From Alicyclobacillus mali (lineage in GTDB: Bacteria; Bacillota; Bacilli; Alicyclobacillales; Alicyclobacillaceae), in the NCBI RefSeq assembly GCF_017329565.1, contig NZ_JAFMTT010000001.1: a stretch of DNA of 64,000 nucleotides, one strand, 5' to 3'. The position numbers and the translations under genes were made by a program. This document shows positions 17,332-25,921 of the stretch, one piece after another (the stretch's first letter is position 1; the number at the start of each line of letters is the position of its first letter). The notes under the pieces were generated by a model. That model was not told where the DNA came from. It made no database searches and saw nothing but the letters and a program-made list of their open reading frames with translations.

Positions 17332-18114
17332 TCAGCCGCGTCGGACAAGCCGTGGCCCCACGAATCGTACAGCTCCCACGGCCACGGCCAGTGCGATCAC
17401 GATGCCCGACGCGATGGGCACCATACTTGGCACACCGCCAGCCGTGAATTGCACCCAGATGTAGACCGGCAGGCTGTACGGGTGGTACGCCATCAGCATC
17501 GTGGCGCCAAACTCGCCGAGTGCGCGCGCGAACGTCAGCGCTACGCCGGCCAGGATAGAGCCCGCCGACAGCGGAACATACAGGCGCCAGAAGGTCGTCC
17601 ATCCGTCCGCGCCCTCGAGGCGAAACGCCTCGTGCAGATCCTTTGGGACCTCCGCGAATCCGGCGCGAGACGTGAACACCAGAAACGGACTGGTGACGTA
17701 CAGCTGCGCGAGCACGATCCCGGCCATCGACAGCGTGAGGGGAAAATTGTGTGCCGCGGCGAATCCTCCAAGGGCGGTGTACGGTCCAAACACATCCATC
17801 AGGGCGACGCCGCCGACGATGGGCGGCAGCACGAGCGGCAACAGCAGCAACGTCTCCAGGAGCCACTTGCCAGGGAATCGAAATCGAATCAACAGATAAG
17901 CCGCCGGCACGCCGAGGGCGACAGAGAGCGCCGTCGAGATGGAGGCGCTGACGAGCGACGTGACAGCGGCCTGCAGCAATTCGGGCTCTCTCCACGCCTC
18001 CATCACCGCACCGGGGGGCGCGCCCAGCGCCAGGCGAACCATTGGCCACAGCGCATATGCCACGGAGACGGCCCCCAGAGCGTACAGGGCTGGCGTTCTC
18101 AGGCCCTTCAACAT
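17332..18114 (-). CDS. modB: Molybdate/tungstate-type ABC transporter permease
   Basis: A 260-residue permease with about six spans. The cytoplasmic EAA loop, DLHEAFRLEGADGWTTFWRLYVP, is the ATPase contact point, and LTFARALGEFGATMLM is typical of ModB/WtpB/sulfate permeases. It starts at ATG 18114, four bases after the binding-protein gene's stop, and is the last gene of the three-gene set regulator, binding protein, permease. No ATPase gene (modC) follows; the downstream gene is convergent. The transporter must borrow an ATPase encoded elsewhere, or use a fused or distant one. Confidence 0.85.
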   Translation of the reverse strand: MLKGLRTPALYALGAVSVAYALWPMVRLALGAPPGAVMEAWREPELLQAAVTSLVSASISTALSVALGVPAAYLLIRFRFPGKWLLETLLLLPLVLPPIVGGVALMDVFGPYTALGGFAAAHNFPLTLSMAGIVLAQLYVTSPFLVFTSRAGFAEVPKDLHEAFRLEGADGWTTFWRLYVPLSAGSILAGVALTFARALGEFGATMLMAYHPYSLPVYIWVQFTAGGVPSMVPIASGIVIALAVAVGAVRFVGPRLVRRG

Positions 18115-18118
18115 GGGC

Positions 18119-19156
18119 TCACGAACGCTCCGCGATGGACTGGAGGCTCGCCGGAACGCTCTGCAGATCTCCGTACAACCGGATGGGCGTCGGATTGAAC
18201 CCGTCCTGCAACAGGATCTGGTGGCCTTGCCCCACGGTCATGTAGCGCACGAACGCGGCAGCCTGCACAGGGTGCGGCGCGTGAGTCAGCACCGTAATCG
18301 TGAACAGGATGGGCGCGCCCTTGATGGTCTTGCCGCCGCCAGCAGGCGTCCACGAGACCTTTGCGTAATTCTTGGCGAGAGCCGGATCGCCCAAGTTGAT
18401 GGCGCTTGGCAGTGCGATGTATGGCATATGCCACTCAATCGCCTCATGTTTGTAGGCGATCACGGCGTCCATCTGACCGCTCGTGAGTTGGGCGATAAGA
18501 TCTTCCTCAGGAAACACCTGTGCCGGGTTTTCATCACTGCCAAGGATGGCCTTTTCCAGGCCGGGCTGGTGGTAGTAGGACTCCGCCAGCTTCAGCATGA
18601 GAATCGTGCTCACGCCTTTGGGATCGAGCTTGGGATCGGTCCGACCAAAGCGAACGCCGGGCATCTCAAGCACCTTGTACCATGGCACTTTGCCTTCCGC
18701 CGCCAGCTTGAATTCGCCTGCCTCCTTGCTCTTTGGCGAATAGGCGATGACAAGCTGATCGGTCGCGAGCGTCGCGTACCACTTGGCGGCGTAGCCGTTG
18801 GACGCGCCCATCAGGTCGTTGACGTCGACGGACGGCGATGCGCTGATAAACACGTCGGGATTGGCGAGCTTAGACGTGATCATGTGCGCAAGCTCTGCGG
18901 AGCCGGCGCCTTCTCCTTGAAATTCGACGTGAAGCGCCTGATCCACCTTGGGGCGGATCACTTGTTCCATCACATGGGTCATGGAGCCTGCGTACAGCAC
19001 GGAGAGAGGCACAGCTTTTGTTTCGGCTGTGGAGGCAGCTCCGCCTGTCGCGGCGTTTTGTGTGGTCTGTGTGTTGGACGGCGTCGTGCAACCCGTGGCT
19101 GTGACCGCGAGCGCCGCGAGTGCGCCGCTCAACCAGATACGTTTGGAAACACGCAT
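18119..19156 (-). CDS. Extracellular oxyanion-binding lipoprotein (ModA/WtpA-like)
   Basis: A 345-residue lipoprotein that should deliver molybdate or tungstate to the adjacent permease. The signal peptide ends in AVTATGC, a lipobox with Cys at about 23, then a Thr/Gln/Ala linker. VLYAGSMTHVMEQVIRP and PDVFISASPSVDVNDLM resemble the WtpA/ModA oxyanion-binding family (usual pattern GSL and DVF-x-SAD). The translation start ATG 19156 has GGGGG as ribosome site, which overlaps the TAA stop of the regulator gene two bases upstream. Tungstate versus molybdate cannot be decided from sequence. Confidence 0.82.
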   Translation of the reverse strand: MRVSKRIWLSGALAALAVTATGCTTPSNTQTTQNAATGGAASTAETKAVPLSVLYAGSMTHVMEQVIRPKVDQALHVEFQGEGAGSAELAHMITSKLANPDVFISASPSVDVNDLMGASNGYAAKWYATLATDQLVIAYSPKSKEAGEFKLAAEGKVPWYKVLEMPGVRFGRTDPKLDPKGVSTILMLKLAESYYHQPGLEKAILGSDENPAQVFPEEDLIAQLTSGQMDAVIAYKHEAIEWHMPYIALPSAINLGDPALAKNYAKVSWTPAGGGKTIKGAPILFTITVLTHAPHPVQAAAFVRYMTVGQGHQILLQDGFNPTPIRLYGDLQSVPASLQSIAERS

Positions 19157-19158
19157 GT

Positions 19159-20235
19159 TTATCCCCCTAGGTTTCGCGATTTCCGCGCCTGAATGCGGGC
19201 GCCGGTTTGAGACACGTCGTACGGTCCAAATGCGGCGAGATCGCGTCGGAACGCATCTGACGCCAACAGTTCGAAGACCTGTTGAACACCAGGATGTCTA
19301 GCGACACCGCGTGGAATGACAAGCCAGGTCATCTCTTCGCGAATCGGCAAGAAATCCACATCGCGCGTCGCCACAGCTTCATGGGCAATCCCGACATCCG
19401 CCCCTCCAAACGCGACCGCCTCCACCACCTCGCGGTGCGTGCGCGCTTCAAGTGTGTACCCCTCAATTTCACCCGGACTCAACCCTTCGCTTCGGATAGC
19501 CTCATCGACAAGGGCCCGGGCTCCTGCGCCAGGCGGTCGATTGACAAGGCGGGGTCGCGCGTCGCGAAAGCCCGCTTCGATCTGCCAGCGCTTTGGATTT
19601 CGGCGGGGCACCACCCAACCCATGCGCCATTGGCCAAGCGCTACGAGAAAGCAGTCCTTTCCTTCTGCGAGTGCGAGAAGGTCCTCTTCCGTGCCATGGA
19701 CGCTCGCGATGTGGGTCTGTCTCGCCTCAAGTTCATCCATCGCATCCCGATTTGTCGCGAAGAAATGGACCGCTTCCCAGGTGCGGCTCCGGCGATTCAC
19801 CCAGGCGGCCAGCAGCGAGAGCGCTGGATCGCATCCCGACAAAAAGACGCGCGCCATCCCAATGTCGGGGATGTTCATCCAGTCAGTGCGCCCGCTCTCG
19901 TCGCGCAAGCCGTCTGCAGGAACAGGTGAAGAAGAGTCCTCGAGCGATCTCGCCACGCGCGCGCCCGCGACCTCCGCGACCGCCACGCGTTCCACGCGCA
20001 AGCGGCTCGGCCTCGCGGTGCAAGCCGCATTTTGCTCCGGATCAAAGAGCGACTCAACCGTGGTTCCGAGCACTTTGGCGAGGCGAAGGGCGACATGCGT
20101 CGAAGGGCTGACTTTTCCCTGTTCAATGAGGCCCAATGCCTGGGGCGTAATGCCCACCTGGCGCGCGAGTTCCGACTTTGTCCATCCGGCGTGTTCTCGC
20201 AGGGCCTTCACGGCATTTGGGAATTTCACGGGCAT
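19159..20235 (-). CDS. HTH regulator with periplasmic-binding-protein-like sensor domain
   Basis: A 358-residue one-component regulator. Residues about 5-65 form an XRE-type helix-turn-helix (AGWTKSELARQVGITPQALGLIEQGK). The C-terminal two thirds resemble the PBP-like domain PF12727 used by molybdate-type regulators: ARVFLSGCDPALSLLAAWV, PPGAGARALVDEAI and FGGADVGIAHEAVA. The fold suggests direct sensing of the oxyanion, with repression or activation of the operon it heads. ATG 20235 is preferred because GAGG lies six bases upstream; ATG 20247 is the alternative. Its stop is two bases before the binding-protein start. Confidence 0.78.
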   Translation of the reverse strand: MPVKFPNAVKALREHAGWTKSELARQVGITPQALGLIEQGKVSPSTHVALRLAKVLGTTVESLFDPEQNAACTARPSRLRVERVAVAEVAGARVARSLEDSSSPVPADGLRDESGRTDWMNIPDIGMARVFLSGCDPALSLLAAWVNRRSRTWEAVHFFATNRDAMDELEARQTHIASVHGTEEDLLALAEGKDCFLVALGQWRMGWVVPRRNPKRWQIEAGFRDARPRLVNRPPGAGARALVDEAIRSEGLSPGEIEGYTLEARTHREVVEAVAFGGADVGIAHEAVATRDVDFLPIREEMTWLVIPRGVARHPGVQQVFELLASDAFRRDLAAFGPYDVSQTGARIQARKSRNLGG

Positions 20236-20375
20236 CGCCTGCCTCATGGATGAATGGATGAAAGGATATTTTCAAGATAGATCATGTTGAGCCAAAACGA
20301 AAGTATCTTTTCAAACTGCGTCGTCGATCGCACGGTATAAAAGCGATATCGAATGAAAATCATTTGGTTCATCAA

Positions 20376-20389
20376 TGAAAGCGTTGACA
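20376..20389 (+). promoter_or_regulatory. cre-like operator overlapping the -35 box of lacI
   Basis: TGAAAGCGTTGACA fits the palindromic cre consensus TGWNANCGNTNWCA at every fixed position. Its last six bases are the -35 box. It may bind CcpA or the LacI-family product itself. Confidence 0.65.
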
Positions 20390-20412
20390 TTGCGCGCGTG
20401 TTCACGTATCAT
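20384..20412 (+). promoter_or_regulatory. Sigma-A promoter of the sugar operon
   Basis: TTGACA, a 17-base spacer and TATCAT. This is one of the best promoters in the window. Confidence 0.75.
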
Positions 20413-20429
20413 GGCGGTGTTCAAGTTTG

Positions 20430-20443
20430 TGTAACCGTTTTAT
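20430..20443 (+). promoter_or_regulatory. Second LacI/CcpA-type half-matched operator
   Basis: TGTAACCGTTTTAT fits the same consensus except for the last two bases. It lies just downstream of the expected transcription start, a usual place for a roadblock or autorepression site. Confidence 0.4.
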
Positions 20444-20472
20444 GAAACTGTTGCACAAGGAGGTGACGCAGC

Positions 20473-21495
20473 TTGCGAGCGACCATCCGCGACGTCGCCA
20501 GGGCGGCGGGGGTGTCTGCCGCGACCGTGTCTCGTGCCTTGAATCGGCCGGATTTGGTCGATCCGGAGACCCTCGAGCGCGTGCGAAAGGCAATGGAAGA
20601 GATGTCGTATCAGCCGAACGCCATTGCTCGAGGGCTTTCTTCCAGGCGAAGCGACACGCTGGGGCTCATCGTGCCCGGCATCACGGACTTCTTCTTCAAT
20701 GAGCTCTACAAGGGCATTGACCGCGCCAGCCAGCATCATGGGATGAAGGTTTTGCTGTACGACTCTGAGCATTCCCGCGAACGGGCGTTTGAGGGCTTTT
20801 CCATCCTCAGCGGCTATCAGGTTTCGGGCATCATCTTCACCAGCAAACTGGTGACGGAGGACTACGATCCCATTCTTCAACGGCTGGACATCCCGGTCGT
20901 CCTGACGCTGACGCAGAGCGCCGCGAAAACGCCTCTGACCGCTTTTCGCATCGATGAAGTGCGCGCCATGTTTGACGTCGTGGCATACCTGGTGTCCAGG
21001 GGGCATCGGCAAATTGCGATGATCGCTGGCAAGCTATGGGACGACCGGACAGGCGAATTGCGCTTGGAAGGATACCGCGAGGGGCTTCGACATTTCGGAA
21101 TCGAGTATTGGGATGCGCGCGTGGAATTCGGTCAATATCGCTTTGACGACGGCTATCAGGCCATGCAGCGTTTGCTGGACCGCATGCACGACGCACCCTT
21201 CACGGCTGTGTGCACCGCCTCGGATGAGATGGCGCTCGGTGCGATACGCTGCTTGAACGATCACGGCTACCGCGTTCCCGAGGACATTTCGGTGATGGGT
21301 TTTGACGATTTACCCATTGCACGCATGGTGACGCCAAGGCTCACCACGGTCGCTCAGCCGTTTCTCGAAATCGGTGCAGAGGCTGTCAAATGGCTCATCC
21401 GGGCGTCGTCACAAGCTCCATCGCCTTCCGACATTGGGGATTACCTTTTGCCTCATCGCCTGGTGGAGCGCGAATCCGTGCGTTCCATTTCGTGA
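20473..21495 (+). CDS. LacI-family transcriptional regulator of the sugar operon
   Basis: A 340-residue regulator. Residues 1-50 are the LacI helix-turn-helix (TIRDVARAAGVSAATVSRAL) with the hinge helix (PNAIARGLSSRRS). The sugar-binding domain follows, including TAVCTASDEMALGAIRCLNDHGYRVPEDISVMGFDD, the usual closing signature. TTG 20473 is the start because a full-strength AAGGAGGTGA site lies just upstream. The gene leads the operon, 31 bases before the binding-protein gene, so autoregulation is likely. The inducer is unknown; the fructokinase downstream points to a fructose-containing sugar. Confidence 0.88.
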   Translation: MRATIRDVARAAGVSAATVSRALNRPDLVDPETLERVRKAMEEMSYQPNAIARGLSSRRSDTLGLIVPGITDFFFNELYKGIDRASQHHGMKVLLYDSEHSRERAFEGFSILSGYQVSGIIFTSKLVTEDYDPILQRLDIPVVLTLTQSAAKTPLTAFRIDEVRAMFDVVAYLVSRGHRQIAMIAGKLWDDRTGELRLEGYREGLRHFGIEYWDARVEFGQYRFDDGYQAMQRLLDRMHDAPFTAVCTASDEMALGAIRCLNDHGYRVPEDISVMGFDDLPIARMVTPRLTTVAQPFLEIGAEAVKWLIRASSQAPSPSDIGDYLLPHRLVERESVRSIS

Positions 21496-21526
21496 GCATT
21501 CAATGCAACATTGGGGGTATGTGCAG

Positions 21527-22927
21527 ATGAAGAACAAGGTCAAGCGTTGGACAAGTGTGGGACTGGCGAGTTCGGCAGTTGCGGCGTTGGTGGTTGGGTG
21601 CGGGCAGGCAAACAACGCGGCAGGCACGGCGAACGCGAATGGTAGCGCGTCCACCGTGGCGTCGTCGGGGGCCACGGTGAGTGTGGCAGGCGTGCGGATT
21701 GCGAAGCCGACGCATCTCGTGAATTATAAGGACGCCTCTGGCACGATTGTCTGGGCGGAGTCGTTCACCACGGGTCCGACGGCGAGCGAGCTGGTTTCGG
21801 CTTTTGAGAAGAAGTATCCGAAGATCAAAGTGAAGTTGCAGGTTCAGCCCTCGAACACAGATACGAACCGCGCGGATCTGACGGCGTCCATCAGCGGCGG
21901 CTCGTCGACGCCCGACGTGTACATGGGAGATGTGATTTGGCCTGCGCAGTTTGCCCACAGCCAGCTCGCGGCGCCCCTCTCGGATTACCTGCCTACGTCC
22001 TTCTGGACGCGGTTTTCGAACGGGTTGGTTGCCGGAGCCACTTACAATGGCAAGGTCTACGCTGCGCCGTTGTTTGCGGACACCGCGTTCCTGTACTACC
22101 GCAAAGACCTGTTGGCGAAATATCACCTGCCAGTTCCAAAGACTTGGCAGCAGCTGCAGACGGACGCCTCTTATATCGTGAAGCACGGTGGAGCGAAATA
22201 TGGGTTCGTATGGCAGGGCGCCGACTACGAAGGTCTGACGTGCGACTTCGACGAATACTTGGCCGACGCAGGCGGCAGCGTCTTGACCGACGGCAAGGCC
22301 TCCTTGAATACGGCCGCTGCCAAACAGGCTCTCAGTTTCATGAGGGGACTCATCACGTCCGGTGTGTCGCCCCAATCGGTGGACACTTTCCAAGAACCGC
22401 AGTCTGAAAACGTCTTCACACAAGGGAATGCTGTATTCCTTCGCAACTGGTCCTATGCGTGGTCCGACTCTCAGAACCCAACAAGCTCCAAGGTCGTGGG
22501 CAAAGTCGGTGTGGTGCCCCTTCCGACTTTTGCTGGGCACGGCTCGAGTGGCTACAGCACAGTCGGTGGCTGGGATCTGTATCTGAACCCGCACACCAAA
22601 AATCTGGCGGCTGCGCTGCAGTTCATTGATTGGATGACGAGCCCGCAGGCTCAGGAAATCTTGGCGGCCAATTCGGAGATGCCCACCATCAAGGCCGTGG
22701 CGGACAGCCCATCGCTGGCGAAGTACAGCCCGGTGTTTGCGCTGTTGCCAAAGGTGAAATTTGTTTCGCGGCCCGCTCAGACGCCGAACTATCCGTCTGT
22801 CTCCAGGGCGATCTACGACAACGTCAACGCGGCTCTGGCGGGCAGCGTATCCGTATCTCAAGCGCTGCAAAATGCGAATCAGCAGATCCAACAGGCGCTC
22901 AATGGCAGTGGTTCGGGCGGACTCTAA
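21527..22927 (+). CDS. Sugar ABC transporter substrate-binding lipoprotein (CUT1 family)
   Basis: A 466-residue extracellular binding lipoprotein. The signal peptide ends in ALVVGC with Cys at 26, followed by a Ala/Asn/Ser linker. The mature part has the family-1 pattern: IVWAESFTTGPTASELVSAFEKKYPKIKVKLQ near the start, then TPDVYMGDVIWPAQFA and GWDLYLNPHTKNLAAALQFIDWMTSPQAQ. It serves the two permeases downstream. ATG 21527 is preferred over in-frame upstream codons because the signal peptide then begins MKNKVKRW and a GGGGGT site precedes it. A hairpin sits between it and the permease genes. Confidence 0.88.
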   Translation: MKNKVKRWTSVGLASSAVAALVVGCGQANNAAGTANANGSASTVASSGATVSVAGVRIAKPTHLVNYKDASGTIVWAESFTTGPTASELVSAFEKKYPKIKVKLQVQPSNTDTNRADLTASISGGSSTPDVYMGDVIWPAQFAHSQLAAPLSDYLPTSFWTRFSNGLVAGATYNGKVYAAPLFADTAFLYYRKDLLAKYHLPVPKTWQQLQTDASYIVKHGGAKYGFVWQGADYEGLTCDFDEYLADAGGSVLTDGKASLNTAAAKQALSFMRGLITSGVSPQSVDTFQEPQSENVFTQGNAVFLRNWSYAWSDSQNPTSSKVVGKVGVVPLPTFAGHGSSGYSTVGGWDLYLNPHTKNLAAALQFIDWMTSPQAQEILAANSEMPTIKAVADSPSLAKYSPVFALLPKVKFVSRPAQTPNYPSVSRAIYDNVNAALAGSVSVSQALQNANQQIQQALNGSGSGGL

Positions 22928-22937
22928 TCGGGATCAT

Positions 22938-22959
22938 GGCGGGCGGCTAACCGCCCGCC
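22938..22959 (+). other. Intercistronic GC hairpin after the binding-protein gene
   Basis: GGCGGGCGG and CCGCCCGCC form a 9-bp stem with a four-base loop. A weak TTGTTT follows. Such hairpins commonly stabilise the binding-protein mRNA or reduce read-through into permease genes. Confidence 0.65.
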
Positions 22960-23048
22960 GCCTTGTTTCGCTTGAAGGCATGCAACTGTTCGGCGGCAAG
23001 GGATCCGGTGGACTTTGTACAACGACCGAGAAGGGGGGGCGCGAGCGC

Positions 23049-23996
23049 ATGTCTAAGGTAATGGAAGAACATGTATCATTTCGAGCTGACCACGGTCGAG
23101 CGAGCGTCGTACGCCACGACGTTCGAGCGGGCTTTGGGATGTTGACGCCAGCCGGCATCGTCATCCTGGCGGTGACCATTTTCCCCATTCTGTACTCGGT
23201 CTGGATGAGTTTCAACAACATTCAGCTGACCGAGAACGGGTTTCAGTTCACGTTCAACGGCGTACAAAACTACGCCGACGTCTACTCGGCGCCCCTGTTC
23301 TGGCACAGTGTGTGGTTCACCGTGTATTACTCCATCGTCACGGTTGCCATCGAACTGTTCTTAGGCTTGCTGATTGCACTGGCCATCCAGAACGTGGAAA
23401 AACTCAAAAGCGTCTCCATTGTGGTCATGCTCATTCCTTGGTCGCTCATCACGGTCATCTCGGCTGAGATGTGGAGTTACATCTATAACGGCGTGTACGG
23501 CGTTCTGAATGCCATCCTGCAAGGGATGGGCTTCATCCACAATCCCATCAACTGGACCGGCGAACCGTTCACGGCTGTGATTGCACTCATGGCAGCTGAT
23601 ATTTGGAAGACAACGCCGTTTGTGGTCATCATCCTGTTGAGCGGGCTGCAGATGATTCCGAAGGACTACTACGAAGCGGCGCGCATCGATGGTGCGAATG
23701 GGTGGCAGACCTTTTGGAATGTCACCTTTCCACAGTTGCGCGGCAGCATCGCCATCGCAGGCCTGTTCCGGATTCTGCAAGCGTTCGGCATCTTCGATCT
23801 GCCATTTGTCCTCACACAGGGCGGGCCTGGTTCGACGACGACGTCTCTCGCCATGCTCGGCGAGGAGACGCTGTTCACAAACCTTCACTTTGGCCTCGGA
23901 GCAGCTGTGGCCGTGAGTACGGTGATTCTTATCCTGGGGGCTTGTCTGATATTCCTGTCCGCCTTTCGCGGGATGGTCGGGGAGGAAGCGCAATGA
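23049..23996 (+). CDS. Sugar ABC transporter permease, MalF-like
   Basis: A 315-residue inner-membrane permease with six predicted spans after a hydrophilic N-terminal tail of about 35 residues. The EAA loop reads YYEAARIDGANGWQTFWNVTFPQLR, with the conserved EAA-x3-G pattern. The closing region VLTQGGPGSTTTSLAML is a MalF/UgpA hallmark. Start ATG 23049 follows a G-rich ribosome site. Its stop overlaps the start of the next permease by four bases. It should form a heterodimer with that product and use a shared MsmK-type ATPase from elsewhere, since none is encoded here. Confidence 0.9.
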   Translation: MSKVMEEHVSFRADHGRASVVRHDVRAGFGMLTPAGIVILAVTIFPILYSVWMSFNNIQLTENGFQFTFNGVQNYADVYSAPLFWHSVWFTVYYSIVTVAIELFLGLLIALAIQNVEKLKSVSIVVMLIPWSLITVISAEMWSYIYNGVYGVLNAILQGMGFIHNPINWTGEPFTAVIALMAADIWKTTPFVVIILLSGLQMIPKDYYEAARIDGANGWQTFWNVTFPQLRGSIAIAGLFRILQAFGIFDLPFVLTQGGPGSTTTSLAMLGEETLFTNLHFGLGAAVAVSTVILILGACLIFLSAFRGMVGEEAQ

Positions 23997-24823
23997 AAAA
24001 GCCACTCTATCAGCGCGTCATTGGCTATGTCGTGCTCGTCTTCTTTCTCGTCGTGATCCTGCTGCCATTTTACTGGATGTTCGTCACGTCGTTCGAGCCC
24101 AACTCTGACATCAGCGCCTATCCGCCGGCGTATTTTCCGCACCAATGGACGCTGTCCCATTATGCAGAGGCTTTTGGGCAATTTCACTTTGGGCGATATA
24201 TTCTGAACAGCGTCATTGTAGCCATCACATCGACCTTCTTTGTCCTTCTTTTCGGATCGATGGCCGGATTTTCTATCGCGCGTTTGCCCATCAAAGGCAA
24301 GCAGCCCATGCTCATCTTCCTGCTCATCATCTCGGTGTTTCCGCCCCTCGTCGTGATCACGCCGCTGTACATGTTGCTTCGCGACGTGGGCTGGCTCGAC
24401 TCGTACCAGGCGCTCATCATTCCATACACCGCCTTCAACTTGCCGTTTGCCATCTGGATTTTGCGCAACTACTTTCTGCAGGTGCCGGGCGCGTTGTTTG
24501 AGGCTGCCAAAATGGACGGGGCGTCCGTCTTCATGTCGTATTGGCGAATTTTCCTTCCCCTTACCACGCCAGGGCTCTTTACCGCGGCCGTGTTCACGTT
24601 TGTCGCATGTTGGACCGAGTTTTTCATGGCGCTCGTCTTCAATCCCGACAACACCATGCGCACCATTCCGGTTGGCATTGCGCTGTTCAGCGGGCAGTAC
24701 ACGGTGCCGTACGGCACCATCTTCGCGGGCTCCGTGGTGTCAATTGTGCCGATTGTCATTCTTGTGGTCATCTTCCGCCGCTGGATTGTGTCGGGCTTGA
24801 CGCAGGGCGCTGTCAAGGGATAA
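23993..24823 (+). CDS. Sugar ABC transporter permease, MalG-like
   Basis: A 276-residue permease, the second membrane subunit. It begins MKKPLYQRVIGYVVLVFF and has six spans. The EAA loop is LFEAAKMDGASVFMSYWRIFLPLTTPGL, and VFPPLVVITPLYMLLRDVGWLDSYQALIIPY is a typical MalG-like stretch. ATG 23993 overlaps the previous stop (ATGA), with GGGGAGGAAG as the ribosome site. There is no ATPase gene in the operon, as is common for CUT1 systems in Bacilli that share one multi-use ATPase. Confidence 0.9.
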   Translation: MKKPLYQRVIGYVVLVFFLVVILLPFYWMFVTSFEPNSDISAYPPAYFPHQWTLSHYAEAFGQFHFGRYILNSVIVAITSTFFVLLFGSMAGFSIARLPIKGKQPMLIFLLIISVFPPLVVITPLYMLLRDVGWLDSYQALIIPYTAFNLPFAIWILRNYFLQVPGALFEAAKMDGASVFMSYWRIFLPLTTPGLFTAAVFTFVACWTEFFMALVFNPDNTMRTIPVGIALFSGQYTVPYGTIFAGSVVSIVPIVILVVIFRRWIVSGLTQGAVKG

Positions 24824-24859
24824 GTTGACCTCATTCATCATGGCGGTGGGGGATTTCCG

Positions 24860-25819
24860 ATGTACGATGTCGTCGCCGTTGGAGAAGTGTTGATCGATTT
24901 CAGCGTGGTGTCGTCGGGAGGCATGCCTCAGATGTTCGGCTCCGCGGGCGGCGCGCCCGCCAATGTCCTTGCCGCTGTGTGCAAGCTCGGCGGCCGATGC
25001 AGGATGGTGGCGGGCGTCGGCGATGACCCGTTCGGCGACTTCGTCCGCCGTGCGCTCAAGGCTGTCGGCATCGACGACAGTGGCGTGATACAGGTTGGGG
25101 CTCGGACCACGCTTGCGTTTGTCCACATTGCGCCCGACGGCGAGCGCTCGTTTTCTTTCGAGCGCGATCCCGGCGCAGACACACAGATCCAAGCTGAACA
25201 CATGCGTTCCTCGTGGTTTGACGATGCGAAAGTTGTCCATTTCGGCTCCCTCGCGCTTTCGCACGAGCCCGCGCGTTCCGCCGCCTACCGCGCGCTTGAA
25301 CTCGCCCGGCAACACCAGAGAGTCGTCACGTTCGACGTCAATTACCGACCGGCGCTGTGGGCGGATCCCCGCGCAGCCGTGAACCAGGCCCTCCGAGTGA
25401 TCGCGCTTTCCGATGTCGTGAAGTGCTCCGAGGAGGAACTCCACCTGCTCACCGGGCTTCGTCACCCCGACGAGGCCCTGCTTCAGTTGGCACGGGAGTT
25501 TCCGGGCACGCGCTTTTTGGGCACGCTGGGTCGCGATGGTTCCCTGGCCGTGATGCAAGGCCAATGCCGCCACATTCCCAGCATTTCGGTCGAAGCGGTC
25601 GACACAACCGCCGCCGGTGACGCGTTTTTGGGCGCTCTCTTGTACCAACTGACGAGAGAGGCGGACCCTGACGACGTGCGCGCGCGCCTGCAGGACGATG
25701 TTTTCTGGACGAAGGCACTCCGGTTCGCGAACACCGCGGGTGCGATTGCAGCGACGCGCCGAGGCGCCATCGATGCCCTTCCCACGCTTTCCGACATTCT
25801 GGAACATATGCCTGCTTGA
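24860..25819 (+). CDS. PfkB-family carbohydrate kinase, fructokinase-like
   Basis: A 319-residue ribokinase-fold kinase, predicted to phosphorylate fructose or a similar sugar at the expense of ATP. Evidence: N-terminal VVAVGEVLIDF, sugar-binding GSAGGAPANVLAAVCKLGG (PfkB signature 1) and C-terminal VEAVDTTAAGDAFLGALLY, in which the Asp of TTAAGDAF is the catalytic base (signature 2). The length suits ScrK-type fructokinase. It is the last gene of the LacI-controlled operon, 36 bases after the permease, which points to uptake of a fructose-containing sugar. The hom promoter overlaps its stop codon. Confidence 0.85.
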   Translation: MYDVVAVGEVLIDFSVVSSGGMPQMFGSAGGAPANVLAAVCKLGGRCRMVAGVGDDPFGDFVRRALKAVGIDDSGVIQVGARTTLAFVHIAPDGERSFSFERDPGADTQIQAEHMRSSWFDDAKVVHFGSLALSHEPARSAAYRALELARQHQRVVTFDVNYRPALWADPRAAVNQALRVIALSDVVKCSEEELHLLTGLRHPDEALLQLAREFPGTRFLGTLGRDGSLAVMQGQCRHIPSISVEAVDTTAAGDAFLGALLYQLTREADPDDVRARLQDDVFWTKALRFANTAGAIAATRRGAIDALPTLSDILEHMPA

Positions 25820-25845
25820 CACGTCGTCGCAAGAGAAGGTATAAA
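25816..25845 (+). promoter_or_regulatory. Sigma-A promoter of hom
   Basis: TTGACA, 18 bases, TATAAA. The -35 box overlaps the fructokinase stop codon. Confidence 0.7.
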
Positions 25846-25921
25846 GGAGCAAAATGTCCAGAAACGTCAGGCGAGGCTCCTCTGGGGCACCGGCGACAGA
25901 GTCAGGGAGGATGCGTGGCAA

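Noticed and set aside
17251..18198. Plus-strand open frame opposite the modB gene
   Set aside because: Gln/Arg/Gly-rich shadow; the minus strand encodes a clear permease.
25854..25921. Short frame starting ATGTCC in the hom leader
   Set aside because: It runs into the hom gene in another frame and has no family-like or attenuator-like residue content.
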